From Saprospiraceae bacterium (GTDB taxonomy: Bacteria; Bacteroidota; Bacteroidia; Chitinophagales; Saprospiraceae): a stretch of DNA of 64,000 nt. A program made the position numbers and the translations under genes. This document shows positions 1-8,781 of this stretch, piece by piece; within the stretch, counting starts at the first letter, position 1, and every line of letters begins with the position of its first letter. The DNA lies in contig JADKCF010000044.1 of NCBI GenBank assembly GCA_016714765.1, positions 136,565-200,564 of the forward strand, written 5' to 3'. The notes under the pieces were generated by a model. That model was not told where the DNA came from. It was given only the letters and a program-made list of their open reading frames with translations, and ran no database searches.

Positions 1-557
1 TTTCAGAGTTAGAAATATTGAAATCTTTTAAATACCCAGATAGGATTATTACTCCCAATACCACAATATTTAAGGGTGAGTCCATCACACTGCAACTTGG
101 AAATACATGTGCTTCGCAAATATTGTGGTCTCCATCTATCTCTTTAGATCTAGTCAATGTGGCTGATCCGGTAGCATCACCTGAGATAAGTACTACTTAC
201 AAAGTTGTATTGGACAATGGATCATGTATGAGCAATGATACCGTGAGGATTTATGTTGCAGATAAGACAAAACTGGATTGCGATCAGCTATTATTACCCA
301 AAGCTTTTACACCCAATAATGATGGACTCAATGATAAATATGGCATCAGCAATATTTTTTTGGTAGAAGCTTTGGAGTATTTTGAAGTCTACGACAGATG
401 GGGTGCAAAAATTTGGTCTGCAAGGAACCTATCTGATGCCTGGGATGGTACCTTTAATAACCAACCTGTCAATACGGGTATGTACTTATATAAAATCAAA
501 TATACCTGTAATGGCGAGGAAAAGCTAAATGTGAATAATTTTAGCCTCCTTAGATAA
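1..557 (+). CDS. Secreted protein, C-terminal part, T9SS type B (gliding-motility) sorting domain
   Basis: The reading frame is open to the left edge of the window, so this is the 3' part of a larger gene; the TTG at 18 is probably internal. The last ~85 residues contain LPKAFTPNNDGLNDKYGI, then a YDRWGAKIW stretch, AWDGTFNNQPVNTGMYLYKIKY and a final SLLR. That is the pattern of the gliding motility-associated C-terminal domain (CHU_C / T9SS type B signal), which directs export through the type IX system. The upstream part (CASQILWSPSISL..., VADPVASPEISTTYKVVL) looks like an Ig/PKD-like adhesin module. The function of the missing N-terminal part cannot be judged. It probably acts at the cell surface or is secreted. 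Confidence 0.85.
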   Translation, partial: SELEILKSFKYPDRIITPNTTIFKGESITLQLGNTCASQILWSPSISLDLVNVADPVASPEISTTYKVVLDNGSCMSNDTVRIYVADKTKLDCDQLLLPKAFTPNNDGLNDKYGISNIFLVEALEYFEVYDRWGAKIWSARNLSDAWDGTFNNQPVNTGMYLYKIKYTCNGEEKLNVNNFSLLR

Positions 558-639
558 TTAGTAACCGCTCGGTGGAATTTCATATTGTCTCCTGAAAGAC
601 TTTTTTTACTATTTATTTTCTGAATTCAACATTAAAATC

Positions 640-647
640 TATATTTG
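640..647 (+). promoter_or_regulatory. Bacteroidota -7 box (TATATTTG)
   Basis: TATATTTG matches the TAnnTTTG -7 consensus and lies 41 bp before the ATG of the thioredoxin-domain gene. No clear -33 TTTG is seen at the right spacing. Confidence 0.45.
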
Positions 648-688
648 ACCATTATTATCATAATTCTTAATCACCTAATTTAAATTGT

Positions 689-2200
689 ATGAAACATTTT
701 TTACTCTTGATCTTATTTGTTTGTTCTATCGGTTCTCTGCAAAGCCAAATTGTATCCGGAACTAAGTTGTCTGGTAACATTGCAGGTACTGATATAAATG
801 GCAAAGCAGTAGATATATTTGCTGATTTAAGTGCTGGAAAGACTGTCATTTTGGATGTATTTGCCACTTGGTGTGGTCCATGCTGGAGCTACCATAACTC
901 AGGATATTTAAAAGAAATAAACAAAATCTTAGGACCTGGAGGTACTGATCAGGTTCGTGTATATGGTATAGAAGGAGACTCACGTACACCAAAGTCTCAC
1001 CTTTATCAGGCAGTAGCTGGTTCTAGTACAGTTCCTTCATCATTAGGTGATTGGACAGAGGGTATAACGTATAGCATTATTGATTCTGATAGTTTCAATG
1101 ATATACTTAAAATTGCTTTTTTCCCAACGCTATATGTAATCAGACCTGACAAAACAGTCATGGAAATGGGCGACTTTAGATATAATGACGCTATTTGGGA
1201 AAAAGCCCTGATTCCTACGGCACAGAAAGATCTGGTATTCGGTACTTCACTGGAAGATAAAACATTCTGTGCTACAGCTATCTATAATCAGAAGCCCAAA
1301 GTAATCAATATGGGAACTACAGCCATTTCCAACCTGGATGCCGAGTTGAAACTGAATGGAGTACCAACATTGGCCAGTTTTACTAAAGCTATAGGTATCT
1401 TTGAAGAAGCGGAAATAAGTTTTGGTAATAAAACGCTTACTGATGCAACTGAGGTTGAGGTCGAAATTACTAATGTAGATGGTGTGCCGGATGCTTCAGA
1501 TGATATAAGTACATTGACTGCATCTTATATCAAACCTAAAGTAGAAGAAAAAAGTATCACTGTTAAATTTACAACTGACTTTTATCCAGGTGAAACAAAC
1601 TGGAACTTGAAAGATAATAAAAACAGAGTGCTCAAAACAGTAGCGTATCAGCCAGGTAATGCTGATGCAGATGGCGGTGGTGGTGCTGACGCCAATAAGG
1701 AATTTTCATACGATATTGCTATATCTAATATTGATATTAACTGTCTGACATTGACTATCAATGATACTTATGGTGATGGATTGACAGCTTTCAATGGTAC
1801 CCATCCTATACCTGGGGTAGAGTTTTACACATCTTCCGGAACCTTGTTTAAACCTAAATTAGTAAATGAATATAATTTCGTTAGCGCCAGTCCTGGTTCT
1901 ACTCCATCTTCAGTAAAGGTATTCTCAGCTGCATCCATTGTTTCATCATTGGAAGATGAAGATTTTGTTGAGAATCTGAATGTTTATCCTAATCCGGTAG
2001 CAGACATATTAAATATTGATATGTCTATCAAAGCAGGCACAGAGTATGAGGTTTTTATCACCGATATTATGGGGTCAAATGTGTCTAAAGTTGCAAAGAA
2101 TACAAATTTTCTGGATGTATCATCATTGTCAGGCGGAATGTACTTCCTCAATGTAAGAACCAAAAAAGGTGTATTTGCACATAAATTTACCAAAATTTAA
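689..2200 (+). CDS. Secreted thioredoxin-fold protein with T9SS type A sorting domain
   Basis: The 503-residue protein starts with a signal peptide (KHFLLLILFVCSIGSLQSQ). Next comes a thioredoxin/TlpA-like domain (about 25-170) with the redox motif FATWCGPCW near residue 59, and a segment FFPTLYVIRPDKTV typical of the cis-Pro region. The middle (about 180-400) is a beta-rich region of unknown function. The last ~80 residues (NVYPNPVADILNID..., SLSGGMYFLNV, HKFTKI) form a T9SS type A (Por secretion) tail. It is likely a secreted or surface thiol-disulfide protein; the substrate is unknown. The gene stands alone, with a -7 box upstream and a strong terminator downstream. Confidence 0.85.
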   Translation: MKHFLLLILFVCSIGSLQSQIVSGTKLSGNIAGTDINGKAVDIFADLSAGKTVILDVFATWCGPCWSYHNSGYLKEINKILGPGGTDQVRVYGIEGDSRTPKSHLYQAVAGSSTVPSSLGDWTEGITYSIIDSDSFNDILKIAFFPTLYVIRPDKTVMEMGDFRYNDAIWEKALIPTAQKDLVFGTSLEDKTFCATAIYNQKPKVINMGTTAISNLDAELKLNGVPTLASFTKAIGIFEEAEISFGNKTLTDATEVEVEITNVDGVPDASDDISTLTASYIKPKVEEKSITVKFTTDFYPGETNWNLKDNKNRVLKTVAYQPGNADADGGGGADANKEFSYDIAISNIDINCLTLTINDTYGDGLTAFNGTHPIPGVEFYTSSGTLFKPKLVNEYNFVSASPGSTPSSVKVFSAASIVSSLEDEDFVENLNVYPNPVADILNIDMSIKAGTEYEVFITDIMGSNVSKVAKNTNFLDVSSLSGGMYFLNVRTKKGVFAHKFTKI

Positions 2201-2263
2201 GCAAGTATATATGTAAGCTTCAAGCTTATATAAGTTTTTTGCTGTAAATATTAAATTTTTAAA

Positions 2264-2299
2264 GCCTTCTGAAATCCAATATTTCAGAAGGCTTTTTTT
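2264..2299 (+). terminator. Rho-independent terminator
   Basis: A perfect 12-bp stem (GCCTTCTGAAAT / ATTTCAGAAGGC) with a 5-nt loop is followed by a run of seven T. It lies 64 bp after the stop of the thioredoxin-domain gene. Confidence 0.85.
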
Positions 2300-2389
2300 A
2301 TTGAAGTCTTTTTACATGCAGTCTGTTGTCGGTTCATTTTGAATTTCTGTCGAATTTCCATTAAAAAACACATAACAAAGTAAATTAAA

Positions 2390-2402
2390 TAAACAGTGTT
2401 CA
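2390..2402. promoter_or_regulatory. Probable TetR operator 1
   Basis: TAAACAGTGTTCA is a near-perfect dyad (reverse complement TGAACACTGTTTA) just upstream of the -7 box of the TetR gene. The same motif, TTAACACTGTTTA, occurs again at 3068-3080 between tetR and the TolC-like gene. The position and symmetry fit the short palindromes bound by TetR/AcrR efflux repressors. Confidence 0.65.
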
Positions 2403-2403
2403 T

Positions 2404-2411
2404 TATATTTG
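2404..2411 (+). promoter_or_regulatory. Bacteroidota -7 box (TATATTTG) of the efflux operon
   Basis: TATATTTG lies 27 bp before the tetR ATG and directly beside the TAAACAGTGTTCA dyad, so a bound repressor would block polymerase. Confidence 0.6.
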
Positions 2412-2437
2412 CATTGTTATATATTTATAAAGTATAA

Positions 2438-3052
2438 ATGGGACTAGCAGAAAGAAAAGAAAGGGAAAAGGCAGAGCTCAGGGAATTGATCCTGGATGCT
2501 GCCAAAAGGATTTTACTTAAAAGTGGGCAGGAAGGGCTGTCTATCCGAAAAATAGCCAATACTATTGAGTATAGTCCGGCTACCATATATTTATATTTTA
2601 AGGATAAAGACGAGATTCTTCATGAGCTAATGGAGATGGGTTTTACGCTCATGAATAAGTTTATGACCAAAGCTTATGAAGAAAAAGATGCTGTAAAGAG
2701 AATTTATCTGATAGGTAAGGCGTACGTAGAATTTGGACTCGAACATAAAGATTGGTATGATCTGATGTTTAATTCTGACAAACCCATGAAACATATAGAA
2801 AAATGTATGGAGGATTGGGACGCAGGCATGGCTATGTTCAATTATCTGGCCTCAACTTGCAAAGAAGCTATGTTATCTCTCCAAATGCATGCGCTCGAGG
2901 AAAGAATATTAGCTTTACAGCTCTGGAGTTGTGTGCATGGGTTGGTAAACCTTGCTCATACCGAAAGACTTGAGATTGTTGAAAGAAATCAAACCAAAGA
3001 ATTGGTCTCAAAAACCCTGGATACGATGTTTTTAAGTATCTTCCACAAGTAA
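2438..3052 (+). CDS. TetR/AcrR family transcriptional regulator of the efflux operon
   Basis: The 204-residue protein has an N-terminal helix-turn-helix typical of TetR (ILDAAKRILLKSGQEGLSIRK, then IEYSPATIYLYFKDKDEI, about residues 17-60). A helical ligand-binding domain makes up the rest (about 80-200). It is the first gene of a same-strand cluster with TolC-like, HlyD-like and RND proteins, the standard arrangement for a local repressor of a drug- or solute-efflux pump. Two copies of the dyad TNAACACTGTTTA flank the gene, one in its own promoter and one just before the TolC-like gene, so autorepression plus control of the operon is likely. The inducer is unknown. Confidence 0.9.
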   Translation: MGLAERKEREKAELRELILDAAKRILLKSGQEGLSIRKIANTIEYSPATIYLYFKDKDEILHELMEMGFTLMNKFMTKAYEEKDAVKRIYLIGKAYVEFGLEHKDWYDLMFNSDKPMKHIEKCMEDWDAGMAMFNYLASTCKEAMLSLQMHALEERILALQLWSCVHGLVNLAHTERLEIVERNQTKELVSKTLDTMFLSIFHK

Positions 3053-3067
3053 TTTATTTATTTTTAG

Positions 3068-3080
3068 TTAACACTGTTTA
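3068..3080. promoter_or_regulatory. Probable TetR operator 2
   Basis: TTAACACTGTTTA sits in the 38-bp gap between tetR and the TolC-like gene and repeats the dyad found in the tetR promoter (11 of 13 bases shared when read in the same orientation). Confidence 0.55.
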
Positions 3081-3090
3081 TTAAAATAAC

Positions 3091-4419
3091 ATGAGAAACA
3101 TTTTGTTGATTTTTTATATACACTGTATAATTTCTAATATAAGTCAGAGTGTTGCGGTAGCTCAGGATTTTACTCAACTTATCAGACAGTCATGGGCACA
3201 TAACGATCAGCTCAAGGCTAAAAGTTTCGAAATAGAAAAGGCAGACCTAAACTTTAGGGAAGCCAAAGCTATGTACGGTCCCACAATAACATTTGGTACG
3301 CAGTACACTTTGGCGTCAGGAGGACGTAGTATTGATTTTCCTGTAGGCGACTTGCTCAACCCTGTGTATTCTACCCTGAATAAAATAACTGCGGCCAATT
3401 CATTCCCTCAGATAGAAAATGTTAATACGCAGTTTTTACCCAATAATTTTTATGATGCCAAAATTAGAATTTCGCAACCTATTTACTATCCTGACCTGGC
3501 TATCAATAAGCAGCTAAAACTGGAGGCAGTACAAATGGAAAAACTGGAACTAAAAGCATTTAAACGGATCATAAGCCGGGATGTAATGATAGCCTACTTT
3601 CAATGGGAAACCAGTGGTAGGGCAATAGAGATATTCAAGGCAGCAGATACATTGCTTATGGAGGCCAGAAGAACCACTCAAAGTATGATCAGAAATGGCA
3701 TAGCCTTGCCTTCGGCCCTGGCAAGAATTGAAAATCAGATGGCTTCTGTCCAAGCTCAGCAAATAGAAGCTACTTCCAACCATCAAAATGCCTTAAGTTA
3801 CCTTAGGTTTGTAACAGGAGTCACAGGTGTACCGGACAAAATCTCCCTGCCAGAGCTGCCTGATCTTTCCTCACTGATTCCAGGTCAAAGAGAAGAGTTG
3901 GAGCAGATAAGTCAGGGTATCAAAATGAAATCACTAGCTATTAATAAGGAAAATAAGTTTTACACTCCACGTCTGGGCGTCCAACTGGATGGAGGATCAC
4001 AGGCATTTGATTTTGGATTTCAGCCGTACACTCTTTTGGGAATCAATCTGGAGGTAAATATTTTTGATAATAAAAGACATCAGTACAGGAAAGATGCCTC
4101 AAAAGCAGATATCCAGGCATCAGAATGGCAAAAATCATATGTGAGCGATCAAATAGATCTGCAAAGTACAATATCAAAACAAAACTTATCATCCGCTATC
4201 GAACAAGTCCAAACCTTTAAAATCAGAATTGGGGCAGTAGATAAATTATACAAAGAAGTATTTCAAAAGTACAAAGAAGGCACTTCCACTTATCTGGAGT
4301 TGGTAGATGCTCAGACTCAAGTAACACAGATGAAACTTCAATATCTCATGGCAAAGCAAAATGCCTGGATGAAGTGGGCTGAATGTGTGTATACATTGGC
4401 TATATTTCCCATTGAATAA
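3091..4419 (+). CDS. TolC-like outer membrane efflux protein
   Basis: The 442-residue protein has a signal peptide (NILLIFYIHCIISN...QSVAVAQ). It consists of two long alpha-helical repeats of the outer membrane efflux protein (OEP/TolC) type, with recognisable segments such as QLIRQSWAHNDQLKAKSFEI near the start, LKISQP-like strands (KIRISQPIYY), and YKEGTSTYLELVDAQTQVTQ near the C-terminus. The last is the usual TolC-family signature before the final helix. Its length is normal for the family. It follows tetR by 38 bp and precedes the periplasmic adaptor, so it should form the outer membrane exit duct of the RND pump encoded here. Confidence 0.9.
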   Translation: MRNILLIFYIHCIISNISQSVAVAQDFTQLIRQSWAHNDQLKAKSFEIEKADLNFREAKAMYGPTITFGTQYTLASGGRSIDFPVGDLLNPVYSTLNKITAANSFPQIENVNTQFLPNNFYDAKIRISQPIYYPDLAINKQLKLEAVQMEKLELKAFKRIISRDVMIAYFQWETSGRAIEIFKAADTLLMEARRTTQSMIRNGIALPSALARIENQMASVQAQQIEATSNHQNALSYLRFVTGVTGVPDKISLPELPDLSSLIPGQREELEQISQGIKMKSLAINKENKFYTPRLGVQLDGGSQAFDFGFQPYTLLGINLEVNIFDNKRHQYRKDASKADIQASEWQKSYVSDQIDLQSTISKQNLSSAIEQVQTFKIRIGAVDKLYKEVFQKYKEGTSTYLELVDAQTQVTQMKLQYLMAKQNAWMKWAECVYTLAIFPIE

Positions 4420-4588
4420 TATTTATGTTTCAGCTTAAGATGCCGGCAGGTCATGAAATCGACAGAAAAGACAATGGGTTTTTTGAAAAACCAGACTTAA
4501 GTTTTCAAGCCGGTACTTATCACAATGATAATTTTTACCTACAAAATCCACAGGACCTTTTTAATAATCAATATAAATTAAGTAACAC

Positions 4589-5632
4589 ATGAGATATATC
4601 ACCAATGTCATTTTGTTTACAACTGTAAGTTTTTTTGCTTGCAAGGAATCAGACACGCCCAAAATCGCTCCTGAACGTGAACTTAAAAATAGTTCGATTG
4701 TCAAAATGGCTCCGGTACAAATGTACACTGAGTCACCGGTACTATCATGTCTGGGTATAGTGATGAGTGAGTCTGAGGCAAAACCTTCTTTCAAGACTGG
4801 AGGTGTCATCGCCAAAACATATGTCAGAGAAGGGGATAATGTCAAAAATGGGCAATTATTGGCCACATTGCTGATGGATGAAATCAATGCTCAGGTCAGG
4901 CAAGCCGAAGAAGGAGGCATAAAAGCAGAAAGAGATATGAATAGGGTCAAAAAACTTTATAGCGACAGCGTGGCTACACTCGAACAAATGCAAAATACGA
5001 CCACTGCATACGAAGTCGCCCGTCGTAACATAGAGATTGCAAAATTTAACAGGCAATATAGTGAGGTAAGAGCTCCTATAGCGGGAAAGATCATCAGGCA
5101 GATCATGAAAAGTGGCGAAGTAACCGGTCCAGGTACTCCGGTATTTGTTATCATGGGAATCGGCAGACAGGATTGGGTTGTTAAGGCAGGCCTGATCGAT
5201 AGAGATTGGGCAAGAACCACAATAAACAACCAGGTGACCATCATGATGGATGCCTATCCGGGAAAAACATTCGAAGGGTACGTATCTGACAAAACATCTG
5301 TTGGTGGCAATGCGAGCGGTACATTTGATGTGGAAATAAAATTTAAAAACATGCCTTCTGACTTGGCTGCTGGCCTAACCTGCAATGTAGACATTCGTAC
5401 AGATACCAAAGAAAATTATAGTGTCATCCCTATCGAAGCGCTAGTAAAAACAAATGGAAACAAAGCTTATGCATTCACTGTGGTAGATGGTAAAGCTAAA
5501 AAAATTGTACTTACCATTGCAAGATTGCTAGGAGACAAAGTTGCTATCAGCCAAGGACTGGAAGGCGTAAAAGAGGTAGTTACTATCGGGGCCATGTATC
5601 TGGAAGAAGGCGATGATGTAATGTTGAAATAA
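4589..5632 (+). CDS. RND efflux periplasmic adaptor (HlyD/MFP family), lipoprotein
   Basis: The 347-residue protein has a lipoprotein signal (VILFTTVSFFACKES, Cys at about 18). It shows the membrane-fusion-protein order: a beta-barrel/lipoyl half motif (GGVIAKTYVREGDNVKNGQLLATL), a helical hairpin (about 95-150), the second lipoyl half (APIAGKIIRQIMKSGEVTGPG) and beta-barrel and membrane-proximal domains. It links the inner-membrane permease with the TolC-like protein. It lies 169 bp after the TolC-like gene; that gap contains a small hairpin (GGTTTTT/AAAAACC) but no gene. The order TetR-TolC-MFP-RND suggests one transcription unit. Confidence 0.92.
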   Translation: MRYITNVILFTTVSFFACKESDTPKIAPERELKNSSIVKMAPVQMYTESPVLSCLGIVMSESEAKPSFKTGGVIAKTYVREGDNVKNGQLLATLLMDEINAQVRQAEEGGIKAERDMNRVKKLYSDSVATLEQMQNTTTAYEVARRNIEIAKFNRQYSEVRAPIAGKIIRQIMKSGEVTGPGTPVFVIMGIGRQDWVVKAGLIDRDWARTTINNQVTIMMDAYPGKTFEGYVSDKTSVGGNASGTFDVEIKFKNMPSDLAAGLTCNVDIRTDTKENYSVIPIEALVKTNGNKAYAFTVVDGKAKKIVLTIARLLGDKVAISQGLEGVKEVVTIGAMYLEEGDDVMLK

Positions 5633-5708
5633 TTATGGACACTCATTTATCTCGCCGTGACTATAAGTATTAGTTCTTTAAAACACTTTAATAAATTGTA
5701 TTTTCATC

Positions 5709-8700
5709 ATGGGATTTAATAGATTTTTTGTTAAAAACTGGCAATTTACACTGGTTATATTTATAGCCGTCATGGTATTGGGCATCAACGCATTGTTGAA
5801 TATGCCTAGAGGGGAGGATCCACCTTTTGGTGCACCTATTTTCACCATAGTAGTGGCATATCCAGGTACGAATCCCAAGGATATGGAGAAACTGATTGCA
5901 GAGCCCATCGAAGAAGAATTGTACCAGCTGTCTGATGTTAAAAAAATCAACACTACTATAAAAGACGGACTTGTGGTGGTGCTTGCTGAGTTTAATTTTG
6001 GTGTGGATGTAGAAGTGAAAAATAATGATGTCATTCGGGAGATCAATAAAATAAGACCGGACTTGCCAGAAGGAATTGTCTTACTCGACATTAAAAGGGC
6101 AGCAAGTAGTGATGTAGCTATATTACAGACAGCTTTGGTTTCTGATACAGCATCTATGGCATCTATGAAAGCATGGGGCGAATCGCTGGAAAAGAATATC
6201 GAACGAATCAAAGATGTCAAATGGGCTGAAGTACAAGCCGTACCTGACAGACAAATAAGAATCGAGATTGACCTTGAAAAAATGGCTTCTATGGGCTTGG
6301 GGTTAAATCAGGTGTTGGGGCTCATACAAGCTAACAATATCAATATTCCGGGGGGTGACATAGATCTTGGGCAAAGAAAGTATAACATCAAGACAACTTC
6401 AGAATACAAAGACTTGGATGATGTGAAGCAGACTATCATTCAGGTTTCGAAAGAAGGGAGGACAGTACAGTTGGGCCAGATATCCAAAGTGTATTACTCA
6501 GATGATGAGAACAGTCATATAGCACGCCACAACGGCAGGAGAGCTATTTGGGTAAATACGGCTATGAAGGACAAAAGGAATATCGTAGAAGTACGCAAAC
6601 AAATCCAAATGGTATTGGATGAATTCGAAGATCAATTGCCTCCCGGTATTACTATGGAGCATGCTTTTGATCAGGCAATAGGCGTGCGCAACAGACTATC
6701 AGGATTAGGAAGGGATTTTGCGATAGCTATTTTTTAGTATTACTGACCTTGTTACCTTTGGGCAGCAGGGCTTCCATTGTAGTGATGATCTCGATACCGC
6801 TGTCACTGAGTATTGGATTATTTATACTCGATGTGATGGGTTATACGCTCAATCAACTCAGTATAGTAGGTATGGTCATATCGCTGGGATTGTTGGTAGA
6901 TGATAGCATAGTAGTGGTAGAAAATATTGAAAGGTATATGCGCAAGGGCATTACAGCAAGAGAAGCGGCCATTTCGGCTACCAATCATATCATGGTGGCT
7001 ATTTTGGGATGTACGGCTACTTTACTGCTTGCTTTTTTGCCCCTGGCCAATCTTCCTGAAGGTTCAGGAGATTTTATCCGTTCTCTCCCGATGGCAGTCA
7101 TGGTCACGGTCCTGGCATCTCTTTTTGTTTCAGTCACAATTATCCCTTTTTTATCGAGCATCCTTCTCAAAGGTCATGAAGATGCCAGCCATAGTGAAGG
7201 CAATATTTTTTTCAGAGCTTTTAAAAACTATATCAATACACCTTATCAGCACTTGCTCCAATGGTGTATGCAACATCCTGTATGGACGCTGGTGGTAGCA
7301 GCAGCTATATTCTCAGCATCGCTACTTTTAGTCCCCCGCCTGGGCTTTAGTTTGTTTCCTGAATCAGAAAAACCCATCATTACCATAGATGTAGAAACAG
7401 AACCCGGTTCTAATCTGGAGCATACAGACCTCGTCATCAGAAAGATAGAACAAAAACTCCTGGAGATGCCCGAAATAGATCACATCAGTGCTAATGTCGG
7501 CAAGGGCAATCCACGGATTTACTATAATGAGTTTCAAAAACAAATTGCTTCCAATCGCGGACAAATCATTGTCCATCTGGACTATAAAGCAGAAGTACCG
7601 GAGATCAAGGCATTTGCCGAAAAAGCCAGGAAGATGTTGTCAGACTTTCCGGGAGTGCGGATTGAGGTTAAAAGATTTCAGCAGGGCCCACCTGTGACTG
7701 CTCCGATAGAAATGAGGATTACAGGCAATAACCTGGATACACTGGATCAATTGAGCACTAAAATAGAAAACCTGGTTAAATCCAGAACAGGCACCATGTA
7801 TGTACGAAATGACCTGAAATATCAGCGCTCTGATATAGTGGTGGAAGTAAATAAACAGAAAGCCGGGCTGTTCGGATTGACAGGAGCAGAAATCGCAAAA
7901 ACCGTCAGATTGGCCATAGCAGGTCTGGAGGCCGGCGAATTGAAAAACGAAAACGGGGACGAATTTTCTATTAGAGTGGGTGTCACCCAAAACTCTGTCA
8001 ATGCACTGGTGATTTTTGATAAAATCAACGTGACCTCACTCGGTGGAGCGTTGATACCCTTGCGAAGTATTGCTGAGATCACTATGAGGCCATCTTCTAC
8101 CATCATCCTGCACTACAATAAAGAGAGATACGCTCTAGTCAGTAGTTTTGCACAGCCGGGCTTCAATGTAGATCAGCTCACCACCCAAATAATGGAAGAT
8201 ATTCAGCAAAATATCCAATTGCCGAAAGGCTACAGGATAGTGGCGGCAGGTGAACGTGAATCGAGAGAGGAGTCATTCGGGGGCCTGGGTACTATCATCA
8301 TTTTGACAATATTCGGATTGCTTGCTATCTTGATTCTGGAGTTCAGAACATTTAAATCTACAGTGATCGTACTTAGTGTCATACCTATGGGAATCATCGG
8401 GGCTTTGCTGGCATTATATCTAGCGAACGAAAGTCTTTCATTTGTCGCTACTGTAGGGATCATAGCACTAATGGGTATAGAGATAAAAAACTCCATACTG
8501 ATGGTAGATTATACCAATAGTCTTAGAGAAAATGGTATGCCGCTATACGAGGCTGTCATGGATGGTGCAGAAACAAGATTTTTGCCTATATTGTTGACAT
8601 CTTTGACAGCTATCGGAGGACTGATACCTTTGGTGCTTGAAAATTCTCCATTAATAAGCCCATTGGCCATTGTTCTTATCGGAGGGCTTATCAGCAGTAC

Positions 8701-8770
8701 TATGCTGAGCAGATTAGTGACACCTGTTTTGTACAAACTTATTCCTCCACAAGTGGAAGTAAAACAGTAA
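5709..8770 (+). CDS. RND (AcrB-like) efflux permease, interrupted by a one-base frameshift at about 6730-6735
   Basis: Two adjacent frames (5709-6737 and 6749-8770) together give a protein of about 1,020 residues, normal for the HAE1/AcrB family. The first half contains the N-terminal helix and porter domain (FVKNWQFTLVIFIAVMVLG, YPGTNPKDMEKLIAEPIEE). It stops at ...RDFAIAIF, exactly where the second transmembrane block should begin. The second half has GLLVDDSIVVVENIERYM (the TM4 region with the proton-relay Asp pair) and a second porter and TM set. Adding one T to the run of six T at 6730-6735 gives the continuous reading IAIFLVLLTLLPLGSRAS. This may be a sequencing undercall or a real inactivating mutation. 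Confidence 0.88.
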
Positions 8771-8781
8771 TCATGTGCATT

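Noticed and set aside
6727..6740. Programmed -1 frameshift (TTT before TAG) in the RND permease
   Set aside because: A -1 slip at TTT_TAG would give the correct product, but no stimulatory structure was found, the family is not known for recoding, and two other genes show the same kind of homopolymer loss.
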